In this document: positions 1 through 8,209 of the stretch, piece after piece
How positions within the stretch are numbered: the stretch's first letter is position 1
Layout of the letters: each line of letters opens with the position of its first letter
NCBI GenBank assembly: GCA_039527025.1
Contig: BAAAJN010000005.1
Span: forward strand, 1-64,000
Length of the DNA stretch: 64,000 nucleotides
Direction: 5' to 3'
DNA from: Microlunatus lacustris
Lineage (GTDB): Bacteria > Actinomycetota > Actinomycetes > Propionibacteriales > Propionibacteriaceae
Program-made: the position numbers and the translations under genes
The notes under the pieces: generated by a model
What the model was told of the DNA's origin: nothing
The model's input: the letters and a program-made list of their open reading frames with translations, nothing else
Databases searched by the model: none

Positions 1-1
1 A

Positions 2-88
2 CCCTGGCTCGAGCACTACAACACTCAACGACGCCACAGCGCACTCGGCGGCCTACCACCCATCAGCCGACTGCGACCAACCTCATGA
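2..88 (+). mobile_element. C-terminal end of an IS481-like transposase (cut by window edge)
   Basis: The frame open from base 2 to the TGA at 86-88 encodes a 28-residue tail containing WLEHYNTQRRHSALGG and PPISRLRP. This is the typical end of DDE integrase-type transposases of the IS481/IS3-like group, in which W-x3-YN-x2-R-x-HSALGG precedes a PP motif. Catalytic residues lie outside the window, so activity cannot be judged. I could not recognise the right terminal inverted repeat in the few bases before pncA, so the element boundary is not placed. Confidence 0.7.
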
Positions 89-98
89 CCGGATACAC

Positions 99-653
99 CT
101 AGCGCACCTGCACGCCGGCCGCGGCCAGCTGCTCGAGGGTGGCGTCCAGCCGCTCGGGCGACACGGCTGCGGTCAGGTCGAGCAGCACCGTGGTCGCGAA
201 CCCGGCCGCGGCGGCGTCCAGCGCGGTGGCCCGGACGCAGTGGTCGGTGGCGATGCCGCAGATCTCGACGGTCTCCACGTCGCGGCTGCGCAGGAAGTCG
301 GCCAGCGTGGCGCCGTCGGCGGAACGGCCCTCGAAGCCGGAGTAGGCCGCGGCGTACTCGCCCTTGTCGAAGACGGCGTCGAAGCTCCGCCCGGCCAGCG
401 CGTCGTGCAGCTCGACGCCCGGGGTGCCGACGACGCAGTGCGGCGGCCAGCTGTCGACGAAGTCGGGCGTGCTCGAGAAGTGCGCGCCGGGGTCGATGTG
501 GTGGTCGCGGGTGGCGACCACCGTGGCGTAGTCCGGTGCGGTCTGCAGGAGGGCGTCGACGGCGGCCGCCACCGCCGCGCCGCCGGTCACCGCCAGGGCG
601 CCGCCCTCGCAGAAGTCCCGCTGGACGTCGACGACCACCAGGGCGGTGCTCAT
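99..653 (-). CDS. pncA: nicotinamidase (pyrazinamidase)
   Basis: Cytoplasmic hydrolase that deamidates nicotinamide to nicotinate in NAD salvage. The 184-residue protein is of family length and shows the catalytic triad D9 (VDVQRDF), K97 and C139 (GIATDHCV). The metal site is D50, H52, H58 and H72, in the same spacing as mycobacterial PncA. The start ATG overlaps the pncB stop by 4 bp (ATGA), so the two salvage enzymes are translationally coupled and feed the same product. Confidence 0.96.
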   Translation of the reverse strand: MSTALVVVDVQRDFCEGGALAVTGGAAVAAAVDALLQTAPDYATVVATRDHHIDPGAHFSSTPDFVDSWPPHCVVGTPGVELHDALAGRSFDAVFDKGEYAAAYSGFEGRSADGATLADFLRSRDVETVEICGIATDHCVRATALDAAAAGFATTVLLDLTAAVSPERLDATLEQLAAAGVQVR

Positions 654-2044
654 CGGGCCGTCTTCGCGTAGGGGTTGCCCGAGACGGCGCCGGCGCCGGC
701 GTAGACGGTCTCGATGACGGGCTCGCCCCGGGACATCTTCAGCGCCTCGAGCGGGAGCTCGGCCCGGGTGCGGCGGTGCCGCTCGCGCGCGGCCGCCAGG
801 GGTTCGCGGCCGACGACCTCACCGTCGGTGACCAGCGGCACCAGCAGCTCGCGGTCGTCGGAGTCGTGCCGGGAGACCGCGCCGATGCCGACCAGCTCGG
901 CCTCGGCGACACCGGCGGCGGACAGCTGGCGGACGGCGTACTTGCGGCCGCCCACCGAGATCTTGTCAGTGCTCTTCTTGGCCACCGGGGTCATCGGCGC
1001 ACCCGGCTCGTCGGACTCGGCCCGGGCCACCAGCTTGTAGACGAAGCCACTGGTCGGGGCCCCGCTGCCGGTGACCAGGGCGGTGCCCACGCCGTAGCCG
1101 TCGACGGGGGCGCCGGACAGCGCGGCGATGGTGAACTCGTCCAGGTCGCTGGTCACGATGATCCGGGTGCTCGTCGCTCCCAGGGAGTCCAGCAGCTGAC
1201 GCACCTGGGTGGCCATCACCGCGAGGTCGCCGGAGTCGAGCCGCACCGCCCCGAGCCGCCCACCGGTCAGCTCCACGCCGGCGCGGACGGCGGCCTCCAC
1301 GTCGTAGGTGTCGACCAGCAGCGTCGTGTCCTCGCCGAGGGCGGCGATCTGGGCCGCGAAGGCGGAGCGCTCGTCGGCGTGCAGCAGCGTGAACGAGTGG
1401 GCCGAGGTGCCGCGGGTCGGGACGCCGTAGCGGCGACCGGCCTCCAGGTTGGACGTGGCCTCGAAACCCGCCACGTACGCGGCGCGGGCGGCCGCGACCG
1501 CGGCCAGCTCCTGGGTCCGGCGCGAGCCCATCTCGATGCACGGCCGGTCGCCGGCCATCGCGGTCATCCGGGAGGCGGCCGAGGCGATGGCGGCGTCGTG
1601 GTTGTAGATGCTCAGCAGCACCGTCTCCAGCACCACGCCGGCGGCGAAGCTCGACTCGACGACGACGATCGGGGAGCCCGGGAAGTAGATCTCGCCCTCG
1701 GGGTAGCCCCAGATGTTCCCGTCGAAGCGGAAGTCGGCGAGCCAGTCGGCGGTCCGGTCGTCCACCACGTGGGCGCCGCGCAGGAACTCCAGCGACTCGG
1801 CGTCGAAGCGGAAGTGCTCGAGCGCGCGCAGCGCCCGGCCGACCCCCGCCACCACGCCGTAGCGACGGCCGGGCGGCAGCCGCCGCGCGAACAGCTCGAA
1901 CACGCACGGCCGGTCGGCCGTACCCGCCTGCAGAGCCGCCTGGAGCATGGTGAGCTCGTAGTGGTCGGTGAGCAGGGCGGTGGTGGGCACCTCGCGGGGT
2001 CCCCACGGGGTGGTGGCGCCGGGCGCCGGTTCCGGGACGGTCAC
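650..2044 (-). CDS. pncB: nicotinate phosphoribosyltransferase
   Basis: Converts nicotinate, PRPP and ATP to nicotinate mononucleotide, the step after PncA. The family start ALLTDHYELTMLQ lies near the N-terminus, RGTSAHSF carries the phosphorylatable histidine region, and DLDEFTIAAL lies in the PRPP/phosphate-binding half. I place the start at the GTG at 2044 (464 aa); a GTG at 1990 giving 446 aa is also plausible and closer to family length. Upstream ATGs would run over the divergent clpS. First gene of the pncB-pncA operon. Confidence 0.93.
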   Translation of the reverse strand: MTVPEPAPGATTPWGPREVPTTALLTDHYELTMLQAALQAGTADRPCVFELFARRLPPGRRYGVVAGVGRALRALEHFRFDAESLEFLRGAHVVDDRTADWLADFRFDGNIWGYPEGEIYFPGSPIVVVESSFAAGVVLETVLLSIYNHDAAIASAASRMTAMAGDRPCIEMGSRRTQELAAVAAARAAYVAGFEATSNLEAGRRYGVPTRGTSAHSFTLLHADERSAFAAQIAALGEDTTLLVDTYDVEAAVRAGVELTGGRLGAVRLDSGDLAVMATQVRQLLDSLGATSTRIIVTSDLDEFTIAALSGAPVDGYGVGTALVTGSGAPTSGFVYKLVARAESDEPGAPMTPVAKKSTDKISVGGRKYAVRQLSAAGVAEAELVGIGAVSRHDSDDRELLVPLVTDGEVVGREPLAAARERHRRTRAELPLEALKMSRGEPVIETVYAGAGAVSGNPYAKTAR

Positions 2045-2108
2045 GGGCCACACCCTAGCCAGCCGGTGCTGGTGTCGGCGGGGCGCTGGGTTTGCCACAA
2101 TGGAACCC

Positions 2109-2426
2109 ATGTCCGGAACCGAGGGGGTGCCCGTCGTCCCCGCCGGGGGTACGGCGGTGGCCGAGCGTCCGCTCGAGCAGACGACCCCGCAGACGCCCTG
2201 GGTGACCATCGTCTGGGACGACCCGGTCAACCTGATGTCCTACGTCACCCACGTCTTCGTGACCTACTTCCACTACTCCAAGAGCAAGGCCGCGAAGCTG
2301 ATGATGCAGGTCCACAACGACGGCAGGGCGATCGTCTCCAGCGGCTCGCGCGAGGAGATGGAGCGCGACGTCGGCGCCATGCACGAGTACGGCCTCTGGG
2401 CCACCATGGACAAGGCCGATGACTGA
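2109..2426 (+). CDS. clpS: ATP-dependent Clp protease adaptor ClpS
   Basis: Adaptor that delivers N-degron substrates to the Clp ATPase. The 105-residue protein has the ClpS core VTIVWDDPVNLMSYVTHVF, whose D-D-P-V-N/M pocket binds N-terminal residues, and ends in the helix with MERDVGAMHEYGLWATM. An ATG lies at 2100 and another at 2109; I prefer 2109 because CACAAT (2096-2101) is a -10 box 7 nt upstream, fitting a leaderless mRNA. It diverges from pncB, as in mycobacteria. Confidence 0.95.
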   Translation: MSGTEGVPVVPAGGTAVAERPLEQTTPQTPWVTIVWDDPVNLMSYVTHVFVTYFHYSKSKAAKLMMQVHNDGRAIVSSGSREEMERDVGAMHEYGLWATMDKADD

Positions 2427-2468
2427 GGCGCCGACGACTGGGCTGCCGATCACGGAGACGACCGTCCG

Positions 2469-3044
2469 GTGAAGAAGTTCTCCCGCCGCCGCGGGGTGTC
2501 CAGCACCTCGCTCAGCGGCTACGAGGTCGAGCTGCTCACCTCGCTGGTCGGGCAGCTCGTCGAGCTGGTCTCCGACGGCGAGCCCGAGCACTTCGGGGCC
2601 CGTGGCGCGAGCAGCGACCCGTTCGAGCGGCTCGTCCGTGACCTGCAGGCCGAGCCTGACGCTCCCGAGGTCTCCGACGACCCGGTGCTGCGCCGGCTGT
2701 TCCCCGAGGCCTACCCGCACGACGCGACGGCGTCCTCGGACTTCCGCCGCTTCACCGAGCGCGACCTGCGGGGCAAGAAGGTCGACGACGCCCGCGTCGT
2801 GCTCCGCGACCTGGAAGCCACCGCAGGGGGCAGCCGTGACCTGCGGGTCGACCCGGCCGACGCCGAGGCCTGGCTGCGCACCCTGACCAGCGTCCGGCTC
2901 GCCGTGGCGACCCGGCTCGGCATCACCGACGCCGAGAGCGCCGAGGAGCTCGCCGAGCTGCCGGACGAGGACCCGCGCGCCTACATGATGAGCGTCTACG
3001 ACTGGCTCGGCTTCGCCCAGGAGACCTTGATCGCCTCGCTCTGA
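2469..3044 (+). CDS. DUF2017 family protein
   Basis: A 191-residue acidic protein of the DUF2017 family, which in actinobacteria follows clpS and has no assigned function. Features are a basic start (MKKFSRRRG), two helical segments and the conserved block AYMMSVYDWLGFAQETLI near the C-terminus. It starts with GTG 42 bp after clpS and is probably cotranscribed with it, which suggests but does not prove a link to regulated proteolysis. Confidence 0.85.
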   Translation: MKKFSRRRGVSSTSLSGYEVELLTSLVGQLVELVSDGEPEHFGARGASSDPFERLVRDLQAEPDAPEVSDDPVLRRLFPEAYPHDATASSDFRRFTERDLRGKKVDDARVVLRDLEATAGGSRDLRVDPADAEAWLRTLTSVRLAVATRLGITDAESAEELAELPDEDPRAYMMSVYDWLGFAQETLIASL

Positions 3045-3100
3045 CCGCGGCTGGCCCTGCCCTGCCCGACCGGCTCCACCGCAGGCTCTACAGTCGCGGG

Positions 3101-3724
3101 ATGAGCGACCCGCTGGACGTGCCCGGCCTGCCCATCGGCGTCACCCCGTCGCACCCCGGGGTCTGGCGCCTCGAGGAGGACGGCACGGTGGTCGCCGACG
3201 CCCCCGGCGGCACCGACCTCTACGTCAACCCCGGTGGCACGGACGCGGGCGACGCGGCGTCCCTGCTCAACGCCGCGACCCTCCTGGGCCTCCCGCCGGC
3301 CGGCGACTTCCAGCTGCGGGCCCGGGTGTCGGTCGACTTCGTCGCCCAGTTCGACGCCGGCGTCCTGCTGCTCTGGCTGGACGACCGGCACTGGGCGAAG
3401 CTGTGCTTCGAGTACTCCCCGGCCGGCGAGCCGATGGTCGTCTCGGTCGTCACCAGCGGGGTCTCCGACGACGCCAACGCCTTCACCGTCGCCGAGCGCT
3501 GGGTGTGGTTGCGGGTGTCCCGGATCGACCGGGTCTACGCCTACCACGCCTCGACCGACGGACTGGACTGGTCGCTGGTCCGGGTCTTCACCCTCGGCGA
3601 CGCGGTGGCCGAGCACCGCGTCGGGCTCGAGGCCCAGTCGCCGACCGGGGAGGGCTGCACGGTGCGGTTCGACGCCGTGAACTTCGTCGGCGAGCGGTTG
3701 GCCGACCTGCGGGACGGCCGCTGA
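3101..3724 (+). CDS. DUF1349 domain protein (concanavalin-like fold)
   Basis: A 207-residue protein matching the DUF1349 family of beta-sandwich proteins related to concanavalin-A-like lectins. Recognisable blocks are FDAGVLLLWLDDRHWAKLCFEY and a repeated aromatic/strand pattern ending in CTVRFDAVNF. No signal peptide is visible, so it is probably cytoplasmic; the ligand is unknown. The -10 box TACAGT (3089-3094) sits 6 nt before the ATG, suggesting its own leaderless promoter. It is not part of the equivalent mycobacterial locus. Confidence 0.8.
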   Translation: MSDPLDVPGLPIGVTPSHPGVWRLEEDGTVVADAPGGTDLYVNPGGTDAGDAASLLNAATLLGLPPAGDFQLRARVSVDFVAQFDAGVLLLWLDDRHWAKLCFEYSPAGEPMVVSVVTSGVSDDANAFTVAERWVWLRVSRIDRVYAYHASTDGLDWSLVRVFTLGDAVAEHRVGLEAQSPTGEGCTVRFDAVNFVGERLADLRDGR

Positions 3725-3835
3725 CCCGCGACCGAGCGCCGCTGGCCGCTGGTGCCCGCGTCCCGGATCGCGGACCGCGATCTCAGTGCGCGGATGCTCG
3801 CGGTGCCCGCGGTGGCCCCGCCTAGGCTCGCCGCC

Positions 3836-4255
3836 GTGCTGACCATCACCCGTGCCCACGTGGACGCCATGGTCGCCCACGCCCGCGCCGACCACCCGGA
3901 CGAGGCCTGCGGTGTCCTCGTCGGTCCGGCGGGTTCGGACCGGCCCACCCGGTTCGTGCCGATGACGAACGCCGACCGTTCGCCGACCTTCTTCCGCTTC
4001 GACCCCCTCGAGCAGCTGCGGCTCTACCAGGGGATGGACGAGGCCGACGAGGAGATCGTCGTGGTCTACCACTCCCACACCGCGACCGAGGCCTACCCGT
4101 CGCGGACCGACATCGCCTACGCCGCGGAGCCGCAAGCGCACTACGTGCTGGTCTCGACGGCGGAGTCGGGTGCCGCGGAGGGCCCGGTGTCGGTCCGCTC
4201 GTACCGCATCGTGGACGGCCAGGTCACCGAGGAAGAGCTGACCATCACGGAATAG
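3836..4255 (+). CDS. mec: CysO-cysteine peptidase, JAMM/MPN metalloprotease
   Basis: Zinc peptidase expected to release cysteine from the C-terminus of CysO after CysM forms the adduct. The 139-residue protein has the full JAMM signature: E23, then H79-S-H81-x7-S89-x2-D92. The GTG at 3836 is chosen because upstream in-frame sequence is not family-like and TAGGCT (3823-3828) lies 7 nt before it. It is followed by cysO and cysM, the same trio as M. tuberculosis Rv1334-Rv1336, which makes the assignment strong. Confidence 0.93.
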   Translation: MLTITRAHVDAMVAHARADHPDEACGVLVGPAGSDRPTRFVPMTNADRSPTFFRFDPLEQLRLYQGMDEADEEIVVVYHSHTATEAYPSRTDIAYAAEPQAHYVLVSTAESGAAEGPVSVRSYRIVDGQVTEEELTITE

Positions 4256-4325
4256 CCCCTCGGAGGGGGGTGTTGGACCAGACGTTGTGCGCGGCGCAGG
4301 CTGTGCGGCGAGGAGAGGTAGGACC

Positions 4326-4601
4326 ATGGCGGTAGAGGTGCGGATCCCGACGATCCTGCGGACGTTCACCGGTGGCGAGAAGGCCGTCCAGGGGGCGGGC
4401 GCCACGCTGGCCGAGGTGATCGACGACGTCGACAGCCGGCACCCCGGACTGAAGTCCCGGCTGGTGGAGTCCGACAACCTGCGCCGCTTCGTCAACGTCT
4501 ACGTCAACGACGAGGACGTCCGGTTCAGCGGCGGGCTCGAAGCCCCGACCGCCGACGGTGACGTCGTGGTCGTGCTGCCGGCCGTGGCCGGCGGCGCCTG
4601 A
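4326..4601 (+). CDS. cysO: sulfur-carrier protein CysO (ubiquitin-like MoaD/ThiS family)
   Basis: Small beta-grasp sulfur carrier whose C-terminal diglycine is thiocarboxylated and donates sulfur to CysM. The 91 residues include VRIPTILRTFTGG and FVNVYVNDEDVRFSGGL, both characteristic of CysO. Oddity: the chain ends AVAGGA, with one alanine after the diglycine, where the mycobacterial protein ends in GG. The ATG at 4326 has a ribosome site (GGAGAGG) about 8 nt upstream. It lies between mec and cysM. Confidence 0.95.
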   Translation: MAVEVRIPTILRTFTGGEKAVQGAGATLAEVIDDVDSRHPGLKSRLVESDNLRRFVNVYVNDEDVRFSGGLEAPTADGDVVVVLPAVAGGA

Positions 4602-4617
4602 GCCCGGGCCGCACCCG

Positions 4618-5568
4618 GTGACGCGCTACCACTCGCTGGCCGACTCCGTCGGCGGGACCCCGCTGGTCGGCCTGCCCGCCCTCTCGCCGAGCCCGACCGT
4701 GCGGTTGTGGGCCAAGCTGGAGGACCGCAACCCCACCGGGTCCATCAAGGACCGCGCGGCTCTCAACATGATCCGCGTCGCCGAGGCTTCCGGGCAGCTC
4801 AAGCCGGGCTCGACCATCCTCGAGCCCACCAGCGGCAACACCGGCATCTCGCTGGCCATGGCGGCCAAGCTGGGCGGCTACCGGATGATCTGCGTGATGC
4901 CGGAGAACACGTCGGTGGAGCGCCGGCAGATCCTCGCCATGTGGGGCGCCGAGATCGTCTCCTCACCGGCCGCCGGGGGCTCCAACGAGGCCGTCCGGGT
5001 GGCCAAGGAGCTCGCCGCCGAGCACCCCGACTGGGTCATGCTCTACCAGTACGGCAACCCGGCCAACGCCGAGGCGCACTACCTGACCACCGGTCCGGAG
5101 ATCCTCGAAGACCTGCCCGAGGTGACCCACGTCGTCGCCGGCCTGGGCACCACCGGCACGCTGATGGGCATCGGCCGGTTCTTCGCCGACAAGAAGCCCG
5201 ACGTCAAGATCGTCGCCGCCGAGCCGCGCTACGGCGAGCTGGTCTACGGCCTGCGCAACCTCGACGAGGGCTTCGTGCCCGAGCTCTACGACCCGCAGTA
5301 CGTGACCTCGCGGTTCTCCGTCGGCTCCCGCGACGCGATCCGCCGGGTCCGCGAGCTGCTGGAGCGCGAGGGCATCTTCGCCGGCCTCTCCAGCGGCGCC
5401 ATCGTGCACGCCGCACTGGCCCAGGCCGCCCGCGCCCAGAAGGCGGGGGACTCGGCCGACATCGTCCTCATCATCTGCGACGGCGGCTGGAAGTACCTCT
5501 CCACCGGCGCCTACACGACGGACCTGGACGCGTCCGAGGACTTCCTCGACACGCAGGTCTGGGCCTGA
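4618..5568 (+). CDS. cysM: O-phosphoserine-dependent cysteine synthase CysM
   Basis: PLP enzyme that joins an aminoacrylate from O-phosphoserine to thiocarboxylated CysO. The 316-residue protein has the PLP lysine K44 in NPTGSIKDR, the PLP phosphate loop GLGTTGT, and the TSGNTG substrate loop. AAEPRYGE carries the arginine that in the mycobacterial enzyme selects phosphoserine over acetylserine. The C-terminal tail DTQVWA resembles the flexible tail of that enzyme. A GTG start 17 bp after cysO fits one operon. Confidence 0.95.
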   Translation: MTRYHSLADSVGGTPLVGLPALSPSPTVRLWAKLEDRNPTGSIKDRAALNMIRVAEASGQLKPGSTILEPTSGNTGISLAMAAKLGGYRMICVMPENTSVERRQILAMWGAEIVSSPAAGGSNEAVRVAKELAAEHPDWVMLYQYGNPANAEAHYLTTGPEILEDLPEVTHVVAGLGTTGTLMGIGRFFADKKPDVKIVAAEPRYGELVYGLRNLDEGFVPELYDPQYVTSRFSVGSRDAIRRVRELLEREGIFAGLSSGAIVHAALAQAARAQKAGDSADIVLIICDGGWKYLSTGAYTTDLDASEDFLDTQVWA

Positions 5569-5600
5569 CCCCCTTTCGCCTGCTGAGCTCGTCCACCGTT

Positions 5601-5680
5601 CCCTGGGCCTGCACTCCGCGCCCTGGGCCTGCACTCCGCGCCCTGGGTCTGCACTCGGCGCCCTGGGCCTGCACCCCGCG
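5601..5680. repeat. four tandem 20-bp repeats
   Basis: Four units in exact 20-bp register at 5601, 5621, 5641 and 5661, consensus CCCTGGGCCTGCACTCCGCG. The first two are identical; the third and fourth differ by two and one bases. A dispersed palindromic unit of the same length follows in register at 5681-5700. There are no spacers, so it is not CRISPR-like. Confidence 0.95.
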
Positions 5681-5700
5681 CCCTGAGCTCGTCGAAGGGC
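5681..5700. repeat. dispersed palindromic repeat, copy 1
   Basis: CCCTGAGCTCGTCGAAGGGC, a member of the family found again near 8989, 11101, 24243, 48786-48907 and 58850-58933. The ends are complementary (CCCT/AGGG), giving a short dyad. Confidence 0.9.
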
Positions 5701-5905
5701 TTGCGTCCGGCGACGGGCGGGGCCGCTGGACACCCGCTCGGGGCAACCATCCGCGCCTCCGCAGGCTCCGGCGCTCCCGCCAGGCCCGTCCACGCCCCTT
5801 CACGGGCCTCCAGCGGCCCCGTCCGTCACCTCTGCGGTTGGTGCTGCCGCGGTCTGCTGACCGCGTCACCTCCGGTCGGGTGGGGTCAGGCCAGTCCGCG
5901 CTGTC

Positions 5906-6502
5906 TCACCTAGCCGTCCAGCGCGGGTCGCGGCCGGCGCCGCCCAGGAGGCGGTCGAGGAGCGGGGCGTCGGCCGGGACGGGGACGACGGGGCCGAAGA
6001 GGCCGCCGCGGGCGGCCGGGTCGTCGGGGGTGCAGCTGACCAGCTGCCAGGCGGCCTCGAGGTTGGCCGGAGCCACGTCGAAGGGCCGGCCGGTGGCCAC
6101 CGCGAGGTCCCAGCCGTGCAGGACCAGCTCGTCGTTGGCGACCACCCCCATGACCTCGGCCGGCATCTCGATGCCGCCGGCCACCGCCATCCCCGTCCAG
6201 GCCTCGGGTCGGCGCCAGGCGGCCACCAGGGCGTCCAGGCGGGCGGGCAGCTGCTCCCGCCAGTCGGCGGGTAGGTCGAGGGCGTCAGGAGACGGCGCCG
6301 TCCGGGTGGTCGGCCCGTCCACCTTGGCCGCGGCGTCGGCGAAGGCCACCGACAGACCCAGCAGGTGGGCCAGCAGCTGGCGCACCGGGAACTGGCACGG
6401 CGTCGGACGCTCGAGGTCGGCGTCGGTGAGCTCGGCCGCCAGCCGGGCGACCGTCGTCGCCGGGGCCTGCAGGTCGAGCAGGGTGGTGTCTGCGGAGGTC
6501 AT
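5906..6502 (-). CDS. DinB-like metal-binding protein, maleylpyruvate isomerase N-terminal (TIGR03086-type) family
   Basis: A 198-residue protein with the four-helix DinB/MDMPI fold: an N-terminal PTPCQFPVRQLLAHLLG block with the first metal histidine and ELVLHGWDLAVATGRP with a second. These actinobacterial proteins are probably mycothiol-linked metalloenzymes, but substrates are mostly unknown. It diverges from murI with about 40 bp between them, and faces cysM across the repeat-rich interval. Confidence 0.85.
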   Translation of the reverse strand: MTSADTTLLDLQAPATTVARLAAELTDADLERPTPCQFPVRQLLAHLLGLSVAFADAAAKVDGPTTRTAPSPDALDLPADWREQLPARLDALVAAWRRPEAWTGMAVAGGIEMPAEVMGVVANDELVLHGWDLAVATGRPFDVAPANLEAAWQLVSCTPDDPAARGGLFGPVVPVPADAPLLDRLLGGAGRDPRWTAR

Positions 6503-6541
6503 GGAGGGTCAGACCGGCGGTGGTCCGTAGACTCATCGGCC

Positions 6542-7354
6542 GTGACCGCCTCCGGTATCGCCAGCTCGGAGGCGCCGATCGGGATCTTCGACTCCGGGTT
6601 CGGCGGGCTGACCGTGGCCCGGGCGGTCATCGACCAGCTCCCGCACGAGGACCTGGTCTACCTCGGTGACACCGCACGGGCACCCTACGGCGAGCAACCG
6701 ATCGCCGACGTCCGCGAGTTCGCGCTGGAGTGCCTCGACCACCTCGTCGAGCAGGGCGTCAAGGCCCTCGTGATCGCCTGCAACTCGGCCAGCGCGGCGG
6801 TGCTGCGGGACGCCCGCGAGCGCTACTCGGTGCCCGTCGTCGAGGTGATCCTGCCCGCCGCTCGCCGGGCGGTGGCGGCCACCCGGAACGGCCGGGTCGG
6901 CGTCATCTGCACCCAGGCGACGGCGACGTCCCAGGCCTACGACGACGCCTTCGCCGCGGCCCCGCAGGTCGAGCTGCTGACCGCCGCCTGCCCCCGCTTC
7001 GTGCCCTTCGTCGAGGCCGGGGTGACCGGCGGGCCCGAGCTGCTGAACTGCGCCGAGGAGTACCTGGCACCGCTGCAGGCGGCCGGCATCGACACCCTCG
7101 TGCTCGGCTGCACGCACTACCCGCTGCTGGCCGGCGTGCTGTCCTACGTGCTCGGCGACGGCGTCACGCTGGTCTCCAGCGCCGACGAGTGCGCCAAGGA
7201 CGTCTACGCCACGCTGACCCGGCGCGGGCTCCCCCACGACCAGCCGCGGACCGCGTCGTACCGTTTCCTGACCACCGGCAACCCCGAGGCGTTCGAAGGC
7301 GTCGGGCGCCGGCTGATGGGCGGGCTCGTCACCGGGGTGGAGCAGTTCGCATGA
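6542..7354 (+). CDS. murI: glutamate racemase
   Basis: Makes D-glutamate for peptidoglycan. The 270-residue protein has IGIFDSGFGGLTVARA at the N-terminus and the two catalytic cysteines C80 (ACNSAS) and C190 (GCTHYPLL). The GTG at 6542 is preferred: TAGACT (6528-6533) lies 8 nt upstream as a -10 box for a leaderless mRNA, and the protein then starts close to the family core. It heads a run of tightly spaced genes through folA. Confidence 0.96.
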   Translation: MTASGIASSEAPIGIFDSGFGGLTVARAVIDQLPHEDLVYLGDTARAPYGEQPIADVREFALECLDHLVEQGVKALVIACNSASAAVLRDARERYSVPVVEVILPAARRAVAATRNGRVGVICTQATATSQAYDDAFAAAPQVELLTAACPRFVPFVEAGVTGGPELLNCAEEYLAPLQAAGIDTLVLGCTHYPLLAGVLSYVLGDGVTLVSSADECAKDVYATLTRRGLPHDQPRTASYRFLTTGNPEAFEGVGRRLMGGLVTGVEQFA

Positions 7355-7364
7355 AGGAGGAGAC

Positions 7365-8162
7365 GTGGAGCTGACGGTGGTGGGCAGCAGCGGCTCGGTC
7401 CCGGGACCGGACTCGCCCGCGTCGAGCTACCTGGTCCGGGCCCCGTTCGAGGGTGGCACCTTCGCGCTGGTGCTGGACCTGGGACCGGGGTCGATGGGGG
7501 CGTTGTACCGCTACCTGGACCCCCGCACGGTGGGTGCGGTCGCCCTCAGCCACCTGCACCCGGACCACTGCCTCGACCTGTGCGCCTTCTACGTCGGCGC
7601 GCGCTACTCACCGACCGCGCCGTGGCCGTCGATCCCGCTGTTCGGCCCGCGGGGCACCCGGGAGCGGCTGGTCGCCGCCTACGCGGTGTCCGAGCAGGAC
7701 GGCCTCGAGCCCGAGCCGGGAGCGGGCATCGGCACCCACTTCCAGCACCGGGACTGGGCGCCCACCCAGCGGGTGGGCCCGTTCCGCCTGGAGGCGGTGC
7801 GGGTCGCCCACCCCGTCGAGGCCTACGCCGTGCGGGTGACCGAGGAGGTCCCGGGCGGCCGCAGCCTGGTGTTCAGCGGGGACACCGGGCCCTGCGCCGC
7901 GCTGGTCGAGCTGGCGACCGGAGCCGACCTGCTGCTCGCCGAGGCCGGGTTCCGGGACGTGCCGGACAACCCGCCGGGGGTGCACCTCTGCGCCCGTGAG
8001 GCCGCCGAGGCCGCGCGCGCAGCCGGCGTCGGCGCTCTGGTGCTGACCCACATCCCGCCCTGGGACGACCGCGAGGAGGTGCTGGCCGAAGCGCTGCCGC
8101 ACTTCGACGGCCCGGTGGCGCTGGCAGCACCGGGTGCGGCCTGGACCCTGGCCCCCCGCTGA
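7365..8162 (+). CDS. metallo-beta-lactamase-fold hydrolase, probable cyclic-nucleotide phosphodiesterase (Rv1339 type)
   Basis: A 265-residue MBL-fold enzyme with the metal motif H63-L-H65-P-D67-H68 and downstream metal ligands in VFSGDTG and LTHIPPW. Position between murI and rph matches M. tuberculosis Rv1339, which has been reported as an atypical cAMP phosphodiesterase; the cAMP role here is by analogy. The GTG start has AAGGAGG at 7353-7359, overlapping the murI stop, so translation is closely linked. Confidence 0.85.
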   Translation: MELTVVGSSGSVPGPDSPASSYLVRAPFEGGTFALVLDLGPGSMGALYRYLDPRTVGAVALSHLHPDHCLDLCAFYVGARYSPTAPWPSIPLFGPRGTRERLVAAYAVSEQDGLEPEPGAGIGTHFQHRDWAPTQRVGPFRLEAVRVAHPVEAYAVRVTEEVPGGRSLVFSGDTGPCAALVELATGADLLLAEAGFRDVPDNPPGVHLCAREAAEAARAAGVGALVLTHIPPWDDREEVLAEALPHFDGPVALAAPGAAWTLAPR

Positions 8163-8209
8163 GCGGTCGCCGCTCGGAACTGTCGGCGGTGGCCCCTACA
8201 GTGCTGCGC

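Larger units (their letters stand above)
5569..5905. other. repeat-rich gene-free interval between cysM and the DinB-like gene
   Basis: No credible gene. It holds four 20-bp tandem repeats, one dispersed palindromic repeat and a long-range inverted repeat (about 5714-5729 against 5808-5824, core GGGGCCGCTGGA and its complement). The inverted repeat could close an arm between two convergent genes. In M. tuberculosis this position is occupied by a rhomboid protease gene (Rv1337), which is absent here. Confidence 0.75.

Noticed and set aside
536..2422. Long open frame on the plus strand opposite pncA/pncB
   Set aside because: It is the antisense shadow of two clearly identified genes, low in complexity and rich in Gly/Arg/Asp, with no domain. 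The same applies to other long antisense frames, such as those opposite the MFS-USP gene, hldE and the helicase gene.
5601..5700. CRISPR array
   Set aside because: Units are contiguous without spacers, only four to five copies, and no cas genes are in the window.
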